Below, one piece after another: positions 35,992 to 45,145 of a stretch of 64,000 nucleotides of DNA (position 1 is its first letter; the number at the start of each line of letters is the position of its first letter). The stretch spans positions 3,654,001 to 3,718,000 of the forward strand of contig NZ_CP040272.1 of NCBI RefSeq assembly GCF_013393905.1. Reading direction: 5' to 3'. This stretch comes from Nostoc sp. C052 (GTDB lineage Bacteria; Cyanobacteriota; Cyanobacteriia; Cyanobacteriales; Nostocaceae). The position numbers and the translations under genes were made by a program. The notes beneath the pieces are model-generated. The model made no database searches. It was not told the DNA's origin and worked only from the letters and a program-made list of their open reading frames with translations.

Positions 35992-37389
35992 ATGGTAAAA
36001 GATGCATCTGAACTAGAAATTACTACCGACTCATCAGCAGCGGTAGATGCCATCAATGGCTTTGTGGATCAATTATTGGGTGTTGGTAACGATGCCCAAG
36101 TGATTCTCAAAGCAATTGAAGCAGATCCGACTTGTGCGATCGCCAATGCACAAGTTGCCGCCTTTTATCTATTTGCTGGTGGCTCTGTTGCCTTAACCAA
36201 GGCTAAATTTTATCTCAATCTGGCGAAATCTTACCTAAAAAGAGCGAACGAGCGCGAAAAACTTTACGTTGCGGCAATTGAAGCATGGGCAAACCGAGAC
36301 ATTGCTCAAGCGATCGCTCATCATGAAGCAATCGCGATCGCCTTTCCCCGCGATTTAGCCTCAGTCCATCTAGCGCAATACCACTATCGAAATTCCGGTA
36401 ACAGCAAGGGAATGTTACTGATTGCCGAAAAAGTTTTCGCCGCCAATCGTGACAACCCTTATATGTACGGGATGCTGGCCTTTGGGTTAGAAGAGTGCCA
36501 TCGTTTAGCAGAAGCAGAAGAACATGGGCGACAAGCGATCGCTCTGAAACGAGATAACCGTTGGGCACATCACGCCGTTGCTCATGTATTAGAAACTCAA
36601 GGACGCTTAGAAGAAGGAATTAGCTTAATGGAAAGTCTTAGCGACACTTGGGAATATGGTAGCTCGGCTTTTTATGGACATCTTTGGTGGCACACATCCC
36701 TTTACTACCTGGATATTGAGAATTTTGCCAAAGTACTAGAGATATATGACACGCGCATCTGGGGACGTGCCAAAAAAGACAATGGACGCGAACAGATTAA
36801 CGCGATCGCCTTGTTGTTACGGCTAGAGTTACGTGGTGTAGATGTTGGTTCGCGTTGGCAAGAACTTGCTGCTTATCTGCAACCACGAATACACGAACAT
36901 ACCCTCGCCTTTTTGGATTTGCAATATATCTATGCATTGGTACGGGGCGGTAAAGATGATTGGGCGGCAGAGATGTTAGAGAGTATGCAAACTCATGGAG
37001 AGAACGTCTTACCCTATGCACGGCCAACTTGGGTAGAGATAGGAGTACCAGCCGCTAGAGGGATGATTGCTCATGCTCGTGGGGATTGGGAAAATGCGAT
37101 CGCTGAATTAGAGCCAGTATTACCCGATTTATACTCCACAGGTGGATCTCATGCTCAACGAGATTTATTTGAGCAAATTTATCTTGACGCACTGATTCGC
37201 GATCGGCAATATCACAAAACCTTGAATGTACTAGAAAAGCGCAATGCTGCCCGTAGCAATATTCCTGTGATTCAACGGGAATTAGCTAATACTTACAGCC
37301 AGCTAGGACGCAGTGATGAAGCACATCAAGCTGCTCAAGTTGCATTAGAACTATCACAACGTTATCAAAAAGTAGAGCAAACAGTATGA
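35992..37389 (+). CDS. TTC38-like tetratricopeptide protein
   Basis: The start is ATG 35992 (MVKDASELE), preferred over the in-frame TTG at 35962. About 465 residues of helical TPR-type repeats. The central block AIALKRDNRWAHHAVAHVLETQGRLEEGISLMESLSDTWEYGSSAFYGHLWWHTSLYYLDIENFAKVLEIYD is characteristic of the TTC38 family, with conserved His/Trp residues that hint at more than scaffolding. Its TGA overlaps the start of the first aldo/keto reductase (ATGA), so the two are translationally coupled. Confidence 0.82.
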   Translation: MVKDASELEITTDSSAAVDAINGFVDQLLGVGNDAQVILKAIEADPTCAIANAQVAAFYLFAGGSVALTKAKFYLNLAKSYLKRANEREKLYVAAIEAWANRDIAQAIAHHEAIAIAFPRDLASVHLAQYHYRNSGNSKGMLLIAEKVFAANRDNPYMYGMLAFGLEECHRLAEAEEHGRQAIALKRDNRWAHHAVAHVLETQGRLEEGISLMESLSDTWEYGSSAFYGHLWWHTSLYYLDIENFAKVLEIYDTRIWGRAKKDNGREQINAIALLLRLELRGVDVGSRWQELAAYLQPRIHEHTLAFLDLQYIYALVRGGKDDWAAEMLESMQTHGENVLPYARPTWVEIGVPAARGMIAHARGDWENAIAELEPVLPDLYSTGGSHAQRDLFEQIYLDALIRDRQYHKTLNVLEKRNAARSNIPVIQRELANTYSQLGRSDEAHQAAQVALELSQRYQKVEQTV

Positions 37390-38396
37390 CGACATACGTA
37401 AACCTTGGAAAAAGTGGACTGAAAGTATCACGTCTGGCTCTGGGTACTATGACTTATGGTTCTCGGAAATTGCGAGAATGGGTACTAGAAGAAGAAGAAA
37501 GTCGCCCCTTTATTAAACTAGCTTTGGAATTGGGCATTAACTTCTTTGACACCGCCGATGTTTATTCCTTAGGTACCAGTGAAGAAATTCTGGGACGGGC
37601 GCTCAAAGACTTTGCTAAAAGAGATCAAGTAGTTATTGCTACCAAAGTCTACAATAAAATCGGTGATGGCCCCAACGATCGCGGGCTATCTCGTAAGCAT
37701 ATTTTTGATGGCATTGATGCCTCATTACGGCGCTTACAAACAGATTACGTCGATTTGTATCAAATTCACCGCTGGGACTACGAAACGCCCATAGAGGAAA
37801 CCCTAGAAGCGCTACATGATGTAGTCAAATCAGGCAAAGTTCGTTACTTAGGAATCTCAAGTGTTTACGCATGGCAATTCGCCAAAGCCCTTTACACGGC
37901 TGACATACACGGTTGGAGTCGCTTTGTATCGATCCAAAATCACTACAACTTAGTTTATCGAGAAGAAGAGAGAGAGATCATACCTTTATCTCTAGATCAA
38001 GGAATTGGGATCATTCCTTGGAGTCCCCTAGCGCGTGGTTTCCTTGCCGGTAATCGTAGTAAACAAGACTATGGTCAAACCGTGCGCGCAAAAACTGACG
38101 AATTCGCCCATAATCTCTACTATCAAGATTCAGATTTTCAAATAGTCGATCGCGTCGTCGAATTAGCGCAAAAACGCGGCGTGAAACCAACACAAATTGC
38201 CCTAGCTTGGTTATTGCATCAACCAGGCGTAACCGCTCCGATCGTTGGTGCTAGCAAAATAGAGCATCTCAAAGAAGCAGTTGAGGCTGTAGATTTGAAG
38301 CTTTCCGATGAAGAGCGCAAATTCCTGGAAGAACCTTACACACCACATCCCATCTTAGGACATCAGTACCCAACTGCCTCCGCCAGTCGTTCATAG
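37386..38396 (+). CDS. Aldo/keto reductase 1
   Basis: 336 residues of TIM-barrel AKR. The catalytic tetrad is visible as D and Y in FFDTADVYSLG (about 53-60), K in VVIATKVY (about 85) and H in LYQIHRWDYETP. IIPWSPLARGFLAGN and APIVGASKIEHLKEAVEA form the NADP-binding end. The subgroup resembles YajO/YhdN-like reductases. Coupled by ATGA to the TPR gene. First of three tandem paralogues; the sugar or carbonyl substrate is unknown. Confidence 0.9.
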   Translation: MTTYVNLGKSGLKVSRLALGTMTYGSRKLREWVLEEEESRPFIKLALELGINFFDTADVYSLGTSEEILGRALKDFAKRDQVVIATKVYNKIGDGPNDRGLSRKHIFDGIDASLRRLQTDYVDLYQIHRWDYETPIEETLEALHDVVKSGKVRYLGISSVYAWQFAKALYTADIHGWSRFVSIQNHYNLVYREEEREIIPLSLDQGIGIIPWSPLARGFLAGNRSKQDYGQTVRAKTDEFAHNLYYQDSDFQIVDRVVELAQKRGVKPTQIALAWLLHQPGVTAPIVGASKIEHLKEAVEAVDLKLSDEERKFLEEPYTPHPILGHQYPTASASRS

Positions 38397-38528
38397 CAAT
38401 ATCTGTTACTGGGCAATGGAGAAGAAGCAAGGGAGCAGGGAGCAGAGGGGAAAACTTTTCTCCCTTGCTCCCTGCTCCCCGCCCCTCTTCCTCTTTTCAA
38501 TGCCCAACGCCTCAACCCCTAAAAACTT

Positions 38529-39515
38529 ATGACATACGTAAATCTCGGAAAAAGTGGATTAAAAGTATCACGTATTGCCCTTGGTACTATGAGCTTTGGT
38601 TCTCGTAAACTACGAGAATGGACATTAGAAGAAGAAGAGAGCCGCCCCTTTATCAAACTGGCTTTGGAATTGGGAATTAACTTCTTTGACACTGCTGATG
38701 TTTATTCACAAGGCATCAGTGAAGAAATTTTAGGACGGGCACTCAAAGACTTTGCCAAAAGAGATCAAGTTGTAATTGCAACAAAAGTCTTCGGTAAAGC
38801 TGGTGAAGGCCCTAATGACAGAGGACTATCTCGCAAACATATTTTTGATGGCATAGATGCTTCCTTAAGGCGGCTACAAACAGATTACGTAGATTTGTAC
38901 CAGATTCATCGTTGGGATTATGAAACACCAATTGAGGAAACTCTAGAAGCACTTGATGACGTAGTTAAATCAGGTAAAGTGCGTTATTTGGGAATCTCTA
39001 GTGTTTATGCTTGGCAGTTTGCTAAAGCTCTTTACACGGCTGACATCCACGGTTGGACTCGCTTTGTTTCTATCCAAAACCACTACAACTTGATTTACCG
39101 CGAAGAAGAACGTGAAATTATACCTCTATCTCTAGACCAAGGCATTGGGATTATTCCCTGGAGTCCTTTAGCACGAGGCTTTTTGGCGGGAAATCGCACT
39201 CAAGAAGGCGGTCAAACAGTACGGTCAAAAGTCGAAGATTCAGAGGGAAACCGTCAGTATCAAGAGTCAGATTTTCAAATAGTTGCTCGCGTCGCGGAGT
39301 TAGCTCAAAAACGCGGTGTCAAACCAGCGCAAATTGCCCTAGCTTGGCTATTGCATCAACCAGGACTGACAGCCCCAATTGTTGGGGCAACTAAGATAGA
39401 GCATTTTAAAGAAGCAGTTGAAGCTGTGGATTTGAAACTTTCTGATGAAGAACGCAAATTTCTAGAAGAGCTTTATCAACCTCATCCCATCATTGGGCAT
39501 CAGTACCCAGCGTAG
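38529..39515 (+). CDS. Aldo/keto reductase 2
   Basis: 328 residues, tandem paralogue of the preceding gene with the same tetrad residues. It differs mainly around residues 225-245 (TQEGGQTVRSKVEDSEGNRQYQ), the variable loop that sets AKR substrate choice, and lacks the last eight residues of copy 1. The spacer upstream is a gcagggag/ccctgctc-type heptad hairpin. Confidence 0.9.
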   Translation: MTYVNLGKSGLKVSRIALGTMSFGSRKLREWTLEEEESRPFIKLALELGINFFDTADVYSQGISEEILGRALKDFAKRDQVVIATKVFGKAGEGPNDRGLSRKHIFDGIDASLRRLQTDYVDLYQIHRWDYETPIEETLEALDDVVKSGKVRYLGISSVYAWQFAKALYTADIHGWTRFVSIQNHYNLIYREEEREIIPLSLDQGIGIIPWSPLARGFLAGNRTQEGGQTVRSKVEDSEGNRQYQESDFQIVARVAELAQKRGVKPAQIALAWLLHQPGLTAPIVGATKIEHFKEAVEAVDLKLSDEERKFLEELYQPHPIIGHQYPA

Positions 39516-39544
39516 TCGGGACTGGGTACTGGGTACTGGGGACT

Positions 39545-39662
39545 GTGCCTCGTTCCCAGCCTCCAGGCTGGGAACGAATTCTGAGAGGCTCTGCCTCTGG
39601 TAAAGCCACTGGAGGCGGAGCCTCCAAGAATCGGTTCCCAGCCTCCAGGCTGGGAACCAGTA
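39545..39662. repeat. Palindrome cluster between reductase genes
   Basis: Two GTTCCCAGCC-TCCA-GGCTGGGAAC palindromes flank GAGGCTCTGCCTC and GGAGGCGGAGCCTCC. It is the core of element A without its outer termini. Confidence 0.75.
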
Positions 39663-39713
39663 AATGTCCCGTGCCCAATGCCCAATGCCCCATACTTAAA
39701 TCCCTAAAAAATT

Positions 39714-40703
39714 ATGACATACGTAAATCTCGGCAAAACTGGACTGAAAGTATCGCGCCTAGCTTTAGGTGCTATGACCTTTGGCTCTCGCAAATGGCAT
39801 GAATGGGTATTAGAAGAAGAAGAAAGTCGCCCATTTATCAAACTAGCTTTGGAATTGGGAATTAATTTCTTTGACACCGCTGATACATACTCATTGGGTG
39901 TAAGCGAAGAAATCTTGGGTCGGGCACTAAAAGACTTTGCGAAAAGAGATCAAGTTGTAATTGCTACCAAAGTCTACAATAAAGTCGGTGATGGCCCCAA
40001 TGACCGAGGACTATCTCGAAAGCATATTTTTGATAGCATTGACGCTTCCTTACGGCGGCTACAAACAGATTATGTAGATTTGTACCAGATTCACCGTTGG
40101 GATTATGAAACACCAATTGAAGAAACCTTAGAAGCACTCCATGATGTAGTCAAATCAGGCAAAGTTCGCTACTTGGGAATCTCAAGTGTTTACGCATGGC
40201 AGTTTGTTAAAGCTCTTTACACTGCTGACAAACACGGCTGGACTCGCTTTGTTTCTATCCAAAACCATTACAACTTGGTTTATCGAGAAGAAGAAAGAGA
40301 AATAATACCTCTGTCTTTAGACCAAGGAATTGGGATTATTCCCTGGAGTCCTTTAGCGCGAGGCTTTTTGGCTGGGAATCGCACTAAGGAAGGCTATGGT
40401 GAAACAATAAGAGCCAAGACTGACGAATTGGGTCATAGCCGCTACTATCGAGATTCTGATTTTCAAGTAGTCGATCGCGTCGTCGAATTAGCGCAAAAAC
40501 GCGGTGTGAAACCAACACAAATTGCTTTGGCTTGGGTATTACATCAACCAGGCGTGACATCTCCGATTGTTGGTGCAAGCAAGATAGAACATCTCAAAGA
40601 TGCAGTTGAGGCTGTAGATTTGAAACTTTCTGATGAAGAGCGCAAGTTTCTTGAAGAGCCTTATCAAACTCATCCCATCATTGGGCATCAGTACCCAGCG
40701 TAG
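39714..40703 (+). CDS. Aldo/keto reductase 3
   Basis: 329 residues, third tandem paralogue. Tetrad residues are intact (FFDTADTYSLG, VIATKVYNK, YQIHRWD). Its variable loop (TKEGYGETIRAKTDELGHSRYY) is closer to copy 1 than to copy 2, suggesting that copies 1 and 3 are the younger pair. It is followed by a large hairpin with a T-run at 40826-40909. Confidence 0.9.
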   Translation: MTYVNLGKTGLKVSRLALGAMTFGSRKWHEWVLEEEESRPFIKLALELGINFFDTADTYSLGVSEEILGRALKDFAKRDQVVIATKVYNKVGDGPNDRGLSRKHIFDSIDASLRRLQTDYVDLYQIHRWDYETPIEETLEALHDVVKSGKVRYLGISSVYAWQFVKALYTADKHGWTRFVSIQNHYNLVYREEEREIIPLSLDQGIGIIPWSPLARGFLAGNRTKEGYGETIRAKTDELGHSRYYRDSDFQVVDRVVELAQKRGVKPTQIALAWVLHQPGVTSPIVGASKIEHLKDAVEAVDLKLSDEERKFLEEPYQTHPIIGHQYPA

Positions 40704-40825
40704 TGGCGTGGCAAGCAAAAAAATTGTGCACTATGCCATTTTACGAAAAATTTGATACAGATGTAAACGCTGAAAGCTTCGCTGCATCTAAGTTTTTAAT
40801 TGCGAATTGTGAATTGGTATTAGAC

Positions 40826-40909
40826 GTAGGTTGGGTGGAGGCTTTGCGTAACCCAACATCCTGGTATGCGTTGGGTTGCGCTCCGTCCACCCAACCTACA
40901 ATTTTTTTG
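40826..40909 (+). terminator. Hairpin repeat with T-run after reductase 3
   Basis: Outer arms GTAGGTTGGGTGGA (40826-40839) and TCCACCCAACCTAC (40886-40899) pair perfectly. Inner CAACCCAAC-type arms pair too, and aatttttttgc follows. This may terminate the reductase transcript. The gene-free stretch 40704-41045 holds nothing else recognised. Confidence 0.6.
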
Positions 40910-41045
40910 CAACATTTGAGCCAAGACAGGCCAGTAGTAGGGAATAGGGATGAGATGCCAATACTTGTAAATTGGCGAAGGTATTGAAAGAATAACTCAT
41001 GTTTGGATAAACAGAGAATTTTGAGATTTACATCGGGAGTATGTA

Positions 41046-41639
41046 ATGTCAGACTCATCTACAAAAAGACCTATTGCCACTTATACACGAATGGCAGACG
41101 GAACAAAAGAGGATTATCTTTTGTTACAGGAACACTCTAAGCCTTTGTTAAATCAGGTTGCTGATCGCGCCCTAACACTTTTAGTTGCCTTACAAGAGAG
41201 TTATCCAGGAAATTTGATCGATCGCTATCAGCATTCGCTACAAACGGCAACACGCGCTTTTCGGGATGAGGCAGAAGAAGAAGTTGTGGTGGCTGCATTA
41301 CTGCATGATATTGGTGATTTATTAGCACCTGTAAATCACGCAGAGCTAGCAGCAGCCATCCTCAAACCTTATGTGAGTCCATCTACCCATTGGATAATTG
41401 AACATCATGGGATTTTCCAAGGCTATTATTTCTGGCATCATACAGGACGCGATCGCCATGCTAGAGAAAAGTTCCGAGGTCATCCTTACTTTGACCCCAC
41501 TGCTGAATTCTGCCATAAGTGGGATCAAGAATCATTTGATCCAAACTATGATACTCTGCCCATGACTTTCTTTGAGCCGATGGTACGCCGGATCTTCGCT
41601 CGTGAACCTTGGGGGCAGCATACAAAACAGGAATCTTAA
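41046..41639 (+). CDS. HD-domain protein, possible PhnZ-like diiron oxygenase
   Basis: 197 residues. HD-fold motifs are in order: H in RYQHSLQTATRA, HD in VVAALLHDIGDLL, H in NHAELAAAIL, HH in WIIEHHGIF, and HKWD in the C-terminal part. An extra H near the N-terminal helix and HDIG-D rather than a simple phosphohydrolase pattern resemble the PhnZ/MIOX group, which uses a mixed-valence diiron centre to cleave C-P or C-C bonds. A conventional phosphohydrolase remains possible. GGGAG lies about 9 nt before ATG. Confidence 0.7.
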   Translation: MSDSSTKRPIATYTRMADGTKEDYLLLQEHSKPLLNQVADRALTLLVALQESYPGNLIDRYQHSLQTATRAFRDEAEEEVVVAALLHDIGDLLAPVNHAELAAAILKPYVSPSTHWIIEHHGIFQGYYFWHHTGRDRHAREKFRGHPYFDPTAEFCHKWDQESFDPNYDTLPMTFFEPMVRRIFAREPWGQHTKQES

Positions 41640-41806
41640 CGACGCAGAAAAGTAGTCCTGATGGTTAAGGGGAAAAGAGGAAGGGGAAAGGGGAAAGAAA
41701 AAACCTTTAACCTTTACCCTTTAACCAAAACCCAATTCCGAGTTAAAAATGCTTAACCAAGCAGTATTGGGTCGCCTTTACCTCCTGCCCCCTACTCCCT
41801 GCCCTC

Positions 41807-42571
41807 TCAAGCCAACTCATCACGAATGATTGTCAAACCTAAAGCTTTGTAAGAAGTTAGCAGCCGATCGGATACAGTCGGTGCAGTTACAAGATAAGTT
41901 AGTGCATGAATCGACTGCACAACATAAGGTGCAGCAGTGTCTAACTTCTCCTCTGTGGCTAATCCAACTACTTCCGCGGCTCCAGCAATCATCGCTCGTT
42001 TGACATGGGCTTCATCCAAGTTCGCTACACTAATCCCAAATTCTGGATGTAGACTACACACCCCCAACATACACAAATCTCCACGAATCATTCGTAATGC
42101 CTCAACTGTAGTAGCACCAACGTTTACCAAAGCTTTTTTGTAGAGTTGTCCACCCAACATGACAACTTCAATATGAGGATGTTCTGCCAAGGCGATCGCA
42201 ATGGGAGGACTATTGGTGACAATTGTTGCTTGCAAATCCAAGGGCAAATGACGGGCTACTTGGAGTGTTGTTGTGCCTCCATCTAAAATTACCACCTGCC
42301 CTGTACAAACCAATTTGGCAGCTGCACGAGCGATCGCTTCTTTTTCTTTCGGTGCTTGCTTTTGGCGATCGGCGTAACTAGCAACAGCTGGAGAAACCAG
42401 AAGTGCCCCCCCATGAACGCGCTGCAAAAGACCAGATTCAGCTAGTTCTCGCAGATCCCGCCGAATTGTATCCTCAGAAACCTTTAGAACAGCGCTGAGT
42501 TCCGACGATAGTACCTTCTTGTCACGTCGCAGAATTTCCAAGATGAATTGTCGGCGCTCCGCAGTTAGCAT
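41807..42571 (-). CDS. DeoR-family transcriptional regulator
   Basis: The start at 42571 (MLTAERRQFILEIL) is preferred over 42682: AGGAAA lies about 9 nt upstream and the family starts here. About 254 residues. The winged-helix DNA-binding part includes VSEDTIRRDLRELAESGLLQRVHGGALL; the DeoRC sensor domain follows, with VVILDGGTTTLQVARHLP and TNSPPIAIALAEHPHIEVVMLGG, which bind a sugar phosphate. It is divergent from the transketolase gene 257 bp away, so it probably represses that gene until a phosphorylated sugar appears. Confidence 0.9.
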   Translation of the reverse strand: MLTAERRQFILEILRRDKKVLSSELSAVLKVSEDTIRRDLRELAESGLLQRVHGGALLVSPAVASYADRQKQAPKEKEAIARAAAKLVCTGQVVILDGGTTTLQVARHLPLDLQATIVTNSPPIAIALAEHPHIEVVMLGGQLYKKALVNVGATTVEALRMIRGDLCMLGVCSLHPEFGISVANLDEAHVKRAMIAGAAEVVGLATEEKLDTAAPYVVQSIHALTYLVTAPTVSDRLLTSYKALGLTIIRDELA

Positions 42572-42827
42572 AGTTGATTTTCCTGAAGTTGCATGTTTGA
42601 TCTTGAAATTGCACGTTTGTGAGTTTATACTCATATACATGCAGGTTTCTGCATATTTCTGATTGTCTTTAAATAAATTCAAGCATATTCACGCAAGCGA
42701 GATTTAACAATCTTAGCTGCATTTTCAATGACCGAAAACGACTCATGATACAAGCCCCTAAATTTATTTATGGGGATCATTAATTTTGAATTTTGAATTT
42801 TGACTTTTGAATTCGGAGTGAAGCGAC

Positions 42828-44741
42828 ATGACTGTTACGAAGATTCAATTTCCCATTGATTTGAACGCTTACAAGCCTTTAGTTCTTAACCCAGCCAAGA
42901 CAACTCTTACAGTAGAGGAACGAGAGAGCCTGAAAACAAATATTCAACTCTGCCGTGATGCGATCGTCTTTTTTACAGCTACCGGAGCGGCCAGAGGGGT
43001 GGGTGGCCACACTGGAGGGCCTTATGACACAGTACCAGAGGTGGTCATACTTGATGCCTTGTTTCGAGCAGCATCGGATCAATTTGTGCCGATTTTCTTT
43101 GATGAAGCCGGACATCGAGTTGCAACTCAGTATTTGATGGCAGCCTTGCACGGTGACTTACCAAGCGAGCAACTCCTACACTATCGTGAAGCCCACTCTA
43201 GCTTACCAGGACACCCGGAATTAGGGCTAACTCCTGGTGTAAAATTTAGCTCTGGACGACTAGGGCATGTATGGCCCTACGTCAATGGCGTAGCGATCGC
43301 CAATCCAGGTAAGATCGTTTTCTGTCTTGGTTCTGATGGTTCCCAGCAGGAAGGTAATGACGCGGAAGCTGCTCGCTTGGCTGTCGCTCAATATCTTAAT
43401 GTGAAGTTAATCATTGATGATAATGACGTGACAATCGCCGGCCATCCTTCAAAATATTTACCCGGTTTTACAGTCGCCAAAACCTTAGAAGGGCATGGGT
43501 TGAAGATACTCGAAGGAGATGGAGAAGACTTAGACGACTTATACCGTCGTATTTGCGAAGCTGTAACAACTCCTGGACCAGTTGCCATCATCAATAAACG
43601 CCCCATGTGTCCTGGTATTAAAGGGTTAGAAGGTTCTACTCACGGTCATGATGTGATTTCCGTAGAGTTAGCAATTCAATATCTAGAATTACGCCAACAA
43701 ACTGCTGCTGTCGAATACCTCAAAAGTATTCAGAAACCAAAACAAACCTACACTTTTCTTGGCTCTAGTAATAAATGGGATGCTAACCGCAATGTGTTCG
43801 GTGATGCAGTAGTTGCTGTCTTAAGTCGCATCAGTGAAGCAGAACGCAAGCAAAAAGTCAGAGTCATCGATAGCGATCTTGAAGGCTCTTGTGGTCTGAA
43901 GAAGATTCACGATGCCTACCCGGAAATTTTTATTTCCTCTGGCATCATGGAACGGGGTAACTTTTCTGCTGCTGCCGGATTTGGGATGGAGGCAGGAAAA
44001 CAAGGTATTTTCGCAACCTTTAGCGCCTTCTTGGAAATGTGTATCTCAGAGATTACGATGGCGCGGTTGAACTACTCCAATGTACTTTGTCACTTTTCTC
44101 ATGCAGGTATCGATGATATGGCAGATAATACCTGCCACTTCGGTTTGAACAATATGTTCGCTGACAATGGTTTAGATGATGGCTACGAAACACGTCTTTA
44201 CTTTCCATCTGATGCTAATCAAATGAAAGCTTGTGTAGAAACTGTGTTCTTTGATCCGGGACTGCGGTTTATTTTCTCTACTCGTTCTAAAGTACCTAAC
44301 ATTCTTGACAAAAACGGTCATGACTTTTTTGGTAGGGACTATAAATTTGTCTCTGGCAAAGATGAGGTAATTCGAGAAGGAACCCAAGGCTACATAATCA
44401 GCTTTGGTGAAGCTCTGTATCGTGCCCTTGATGCTGTCGAGCGTCTCCAGCAAGAAGGGCTAGACGTAGGTTTGATCAATAAACCAACCTTAAACGTTAT
44501 TGACGAAGAGATGATGGTGAAAATCGGTAATGCTCCTTTTGTACTGGTTGTGGAATCCTTTAACCGTCGAACCGGATTGGGCAGCCGTTTTGGTAGCTGG
44601 CTATTAGAGCGTGGGTTTACTCCCAAGTATGCTTATCTTGGTACTCATAAAGAAGGTTGCGGCGGTTTATGGGAACAATTTTTACACCAAGGCATTGATC
44701 CAGTGAGCATTATCAATAAGGTGAAGGATTTAGTGAAATAA
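42828..44741 (+). CDS. Transketolase-family enzyme
   Basis: 637 residues, TPP-dependent. The N-terminal TPP domain has GGHTGGPYDTVPEVVILDALF and the metal/TPP motif GSDGSQQEGNDAEAARLAVAQYLNVKLIIDDND. The pyrimidine-binding domain has ERGNFSAAAGFGMEAGKQGIFATFSAFLEMC, with the Glu that activates TPP. The C-terminal domain ends KEGCGGLWEQFLHQGIDP. Several blocks differ from housekeeping transketolase, for example GGHTGGP instead of GHxGxP. It may be a specialised ketol transferase induced through the divergent DeoR regulator; a sulfosugar or other unusual ketose is possible but not shown. No class I sugar isomerase adjoins. Confidence 0.82.
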   Translation: MTVTKIQFPIDLNAYKPLVLNPAKTTLTVEERESLKTNIQLCRDAIVFFTATGAARGVGGHTGGPYDTVPEVVILDALFRAASDQFVPIFFDEAGHRVATQYLMAALHGDLPSEQLLHYREAHSSLPGHPELGLTPGVKFSSGRLGHVWPYVNGVAIANPGKIVFCLGSDGSQQEGNDAEAARLAVAQYLNVKLIIDDNDVTIAGHPSKYLPGFTVAKTLEGHGLKILEGDGEDLDDLYRRICEAVTTPGPVAIINKRPMCPGIKGLEGSTHGHDVISVELAIQYLELRQQTAAVEYLKSIQKPKQTYTFLGSSNKWDANRNVFGDAVVAVLSRISEAERKQKVRVIDSDLEGSCGLKKIHDAYPEIFISSGIMERGNFSAAAGFGMEAGKQGIFATFSAFLEMCISEITMARLNYSNVLCHFSHAGIDDMADNTCHFGLNNMFADNGLDDGYETRLYFPSDANQMKACVETVFFDPGLRFIFSTRSKVPNILDKNGHDFFGRDYKFVSGKDEVIREGTQGYIISFGEALYRALDAVERLQQEGLDVGLINKPTLNVIDEEMMVKIGNAPFVLVVESFNRRTGLGSRFGSWLLERGFTPKYAYLGTHKEGCGGLWEQFLHQGIDPVSIINKVKDLVK

Positions 44742-44762
44742 TTTGACATTTCGCAACTCCTT

Positions 44763-44880
44763 TAAGACCTCGTTTCCAGCCTCCGGCTGGAAATACTGCT
44801 CCTGGTGGCTCTGCCGCCAGCAAGCGAGGCGGAGCCTCAACGACGAGCGTTCCCAGTTTCCGACTGGGAACGAGGCAAAC
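44763..44880. repeat. Palindrome cluster after transketolase gene
   Basis: Diverged relatives of the GTTCCCAG and GGCTCTGCC palindromes (cctcgtttccagcc, ggcggagcc, cgttcccagtttccgactgggaacg). May terminate the transketolase transcript. Confidence 0.65.
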
Positions 44881-45036
44881 CCTTTAACCTTAACTCGTTA
44901 AATTCTATACCCTTTTTGTGGTGTGCTAATAGGAATTAGATGTAAATTTTACTAAGAATACTGAGGGTATAACATGTATTAAGTGAAATCTCGACTGTTA
45001 TCCAATTTCAAAAATCAAATATAGATTCTAGTATTA

Positions 45037-45073
45037 GTGACAAAAGTAACTATTTAAATATGACTTTTGTCAC
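45037..45073. promoter_or_regulatory. Inverted repeat GTGACAAAAGT upstream of RE-rich protein gene
   Basis: Perfect 11-nt arms GTGACAAAAGT (45037-45047) and ACTTTTGTCAC (45063-45073), 15 nt apart, about 70 bp before the start codon. The spacing suits a dimeric regulator. TGTGACTTTTGTAC units also occur at 61026-61069. Confidence 0.5.
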
Positions 45074-45145
45074 GGGCGTATATCTGATTATGCCGATACA
45101 TTGAGAATGTACAAATCAAGTAATGCAAGTCAGATTAAGAAATAT

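Noticed and set aside
40703..40987. 94-codon plus-strand frame after aldo/keto reductase 3
   Set aside because: It runs through the large GTAGGTTGGGTGGA hairpin repeat and has no start signal or recognisable protein; the composition is repeat-derived.
42828..44741. Sulfoglycolytic transketolase assigned outright
   Set aside because: The required sulfosugar isomerases and the split two-subunit arrangement known for that pathway are not seen, so it is kept only as a possibility.
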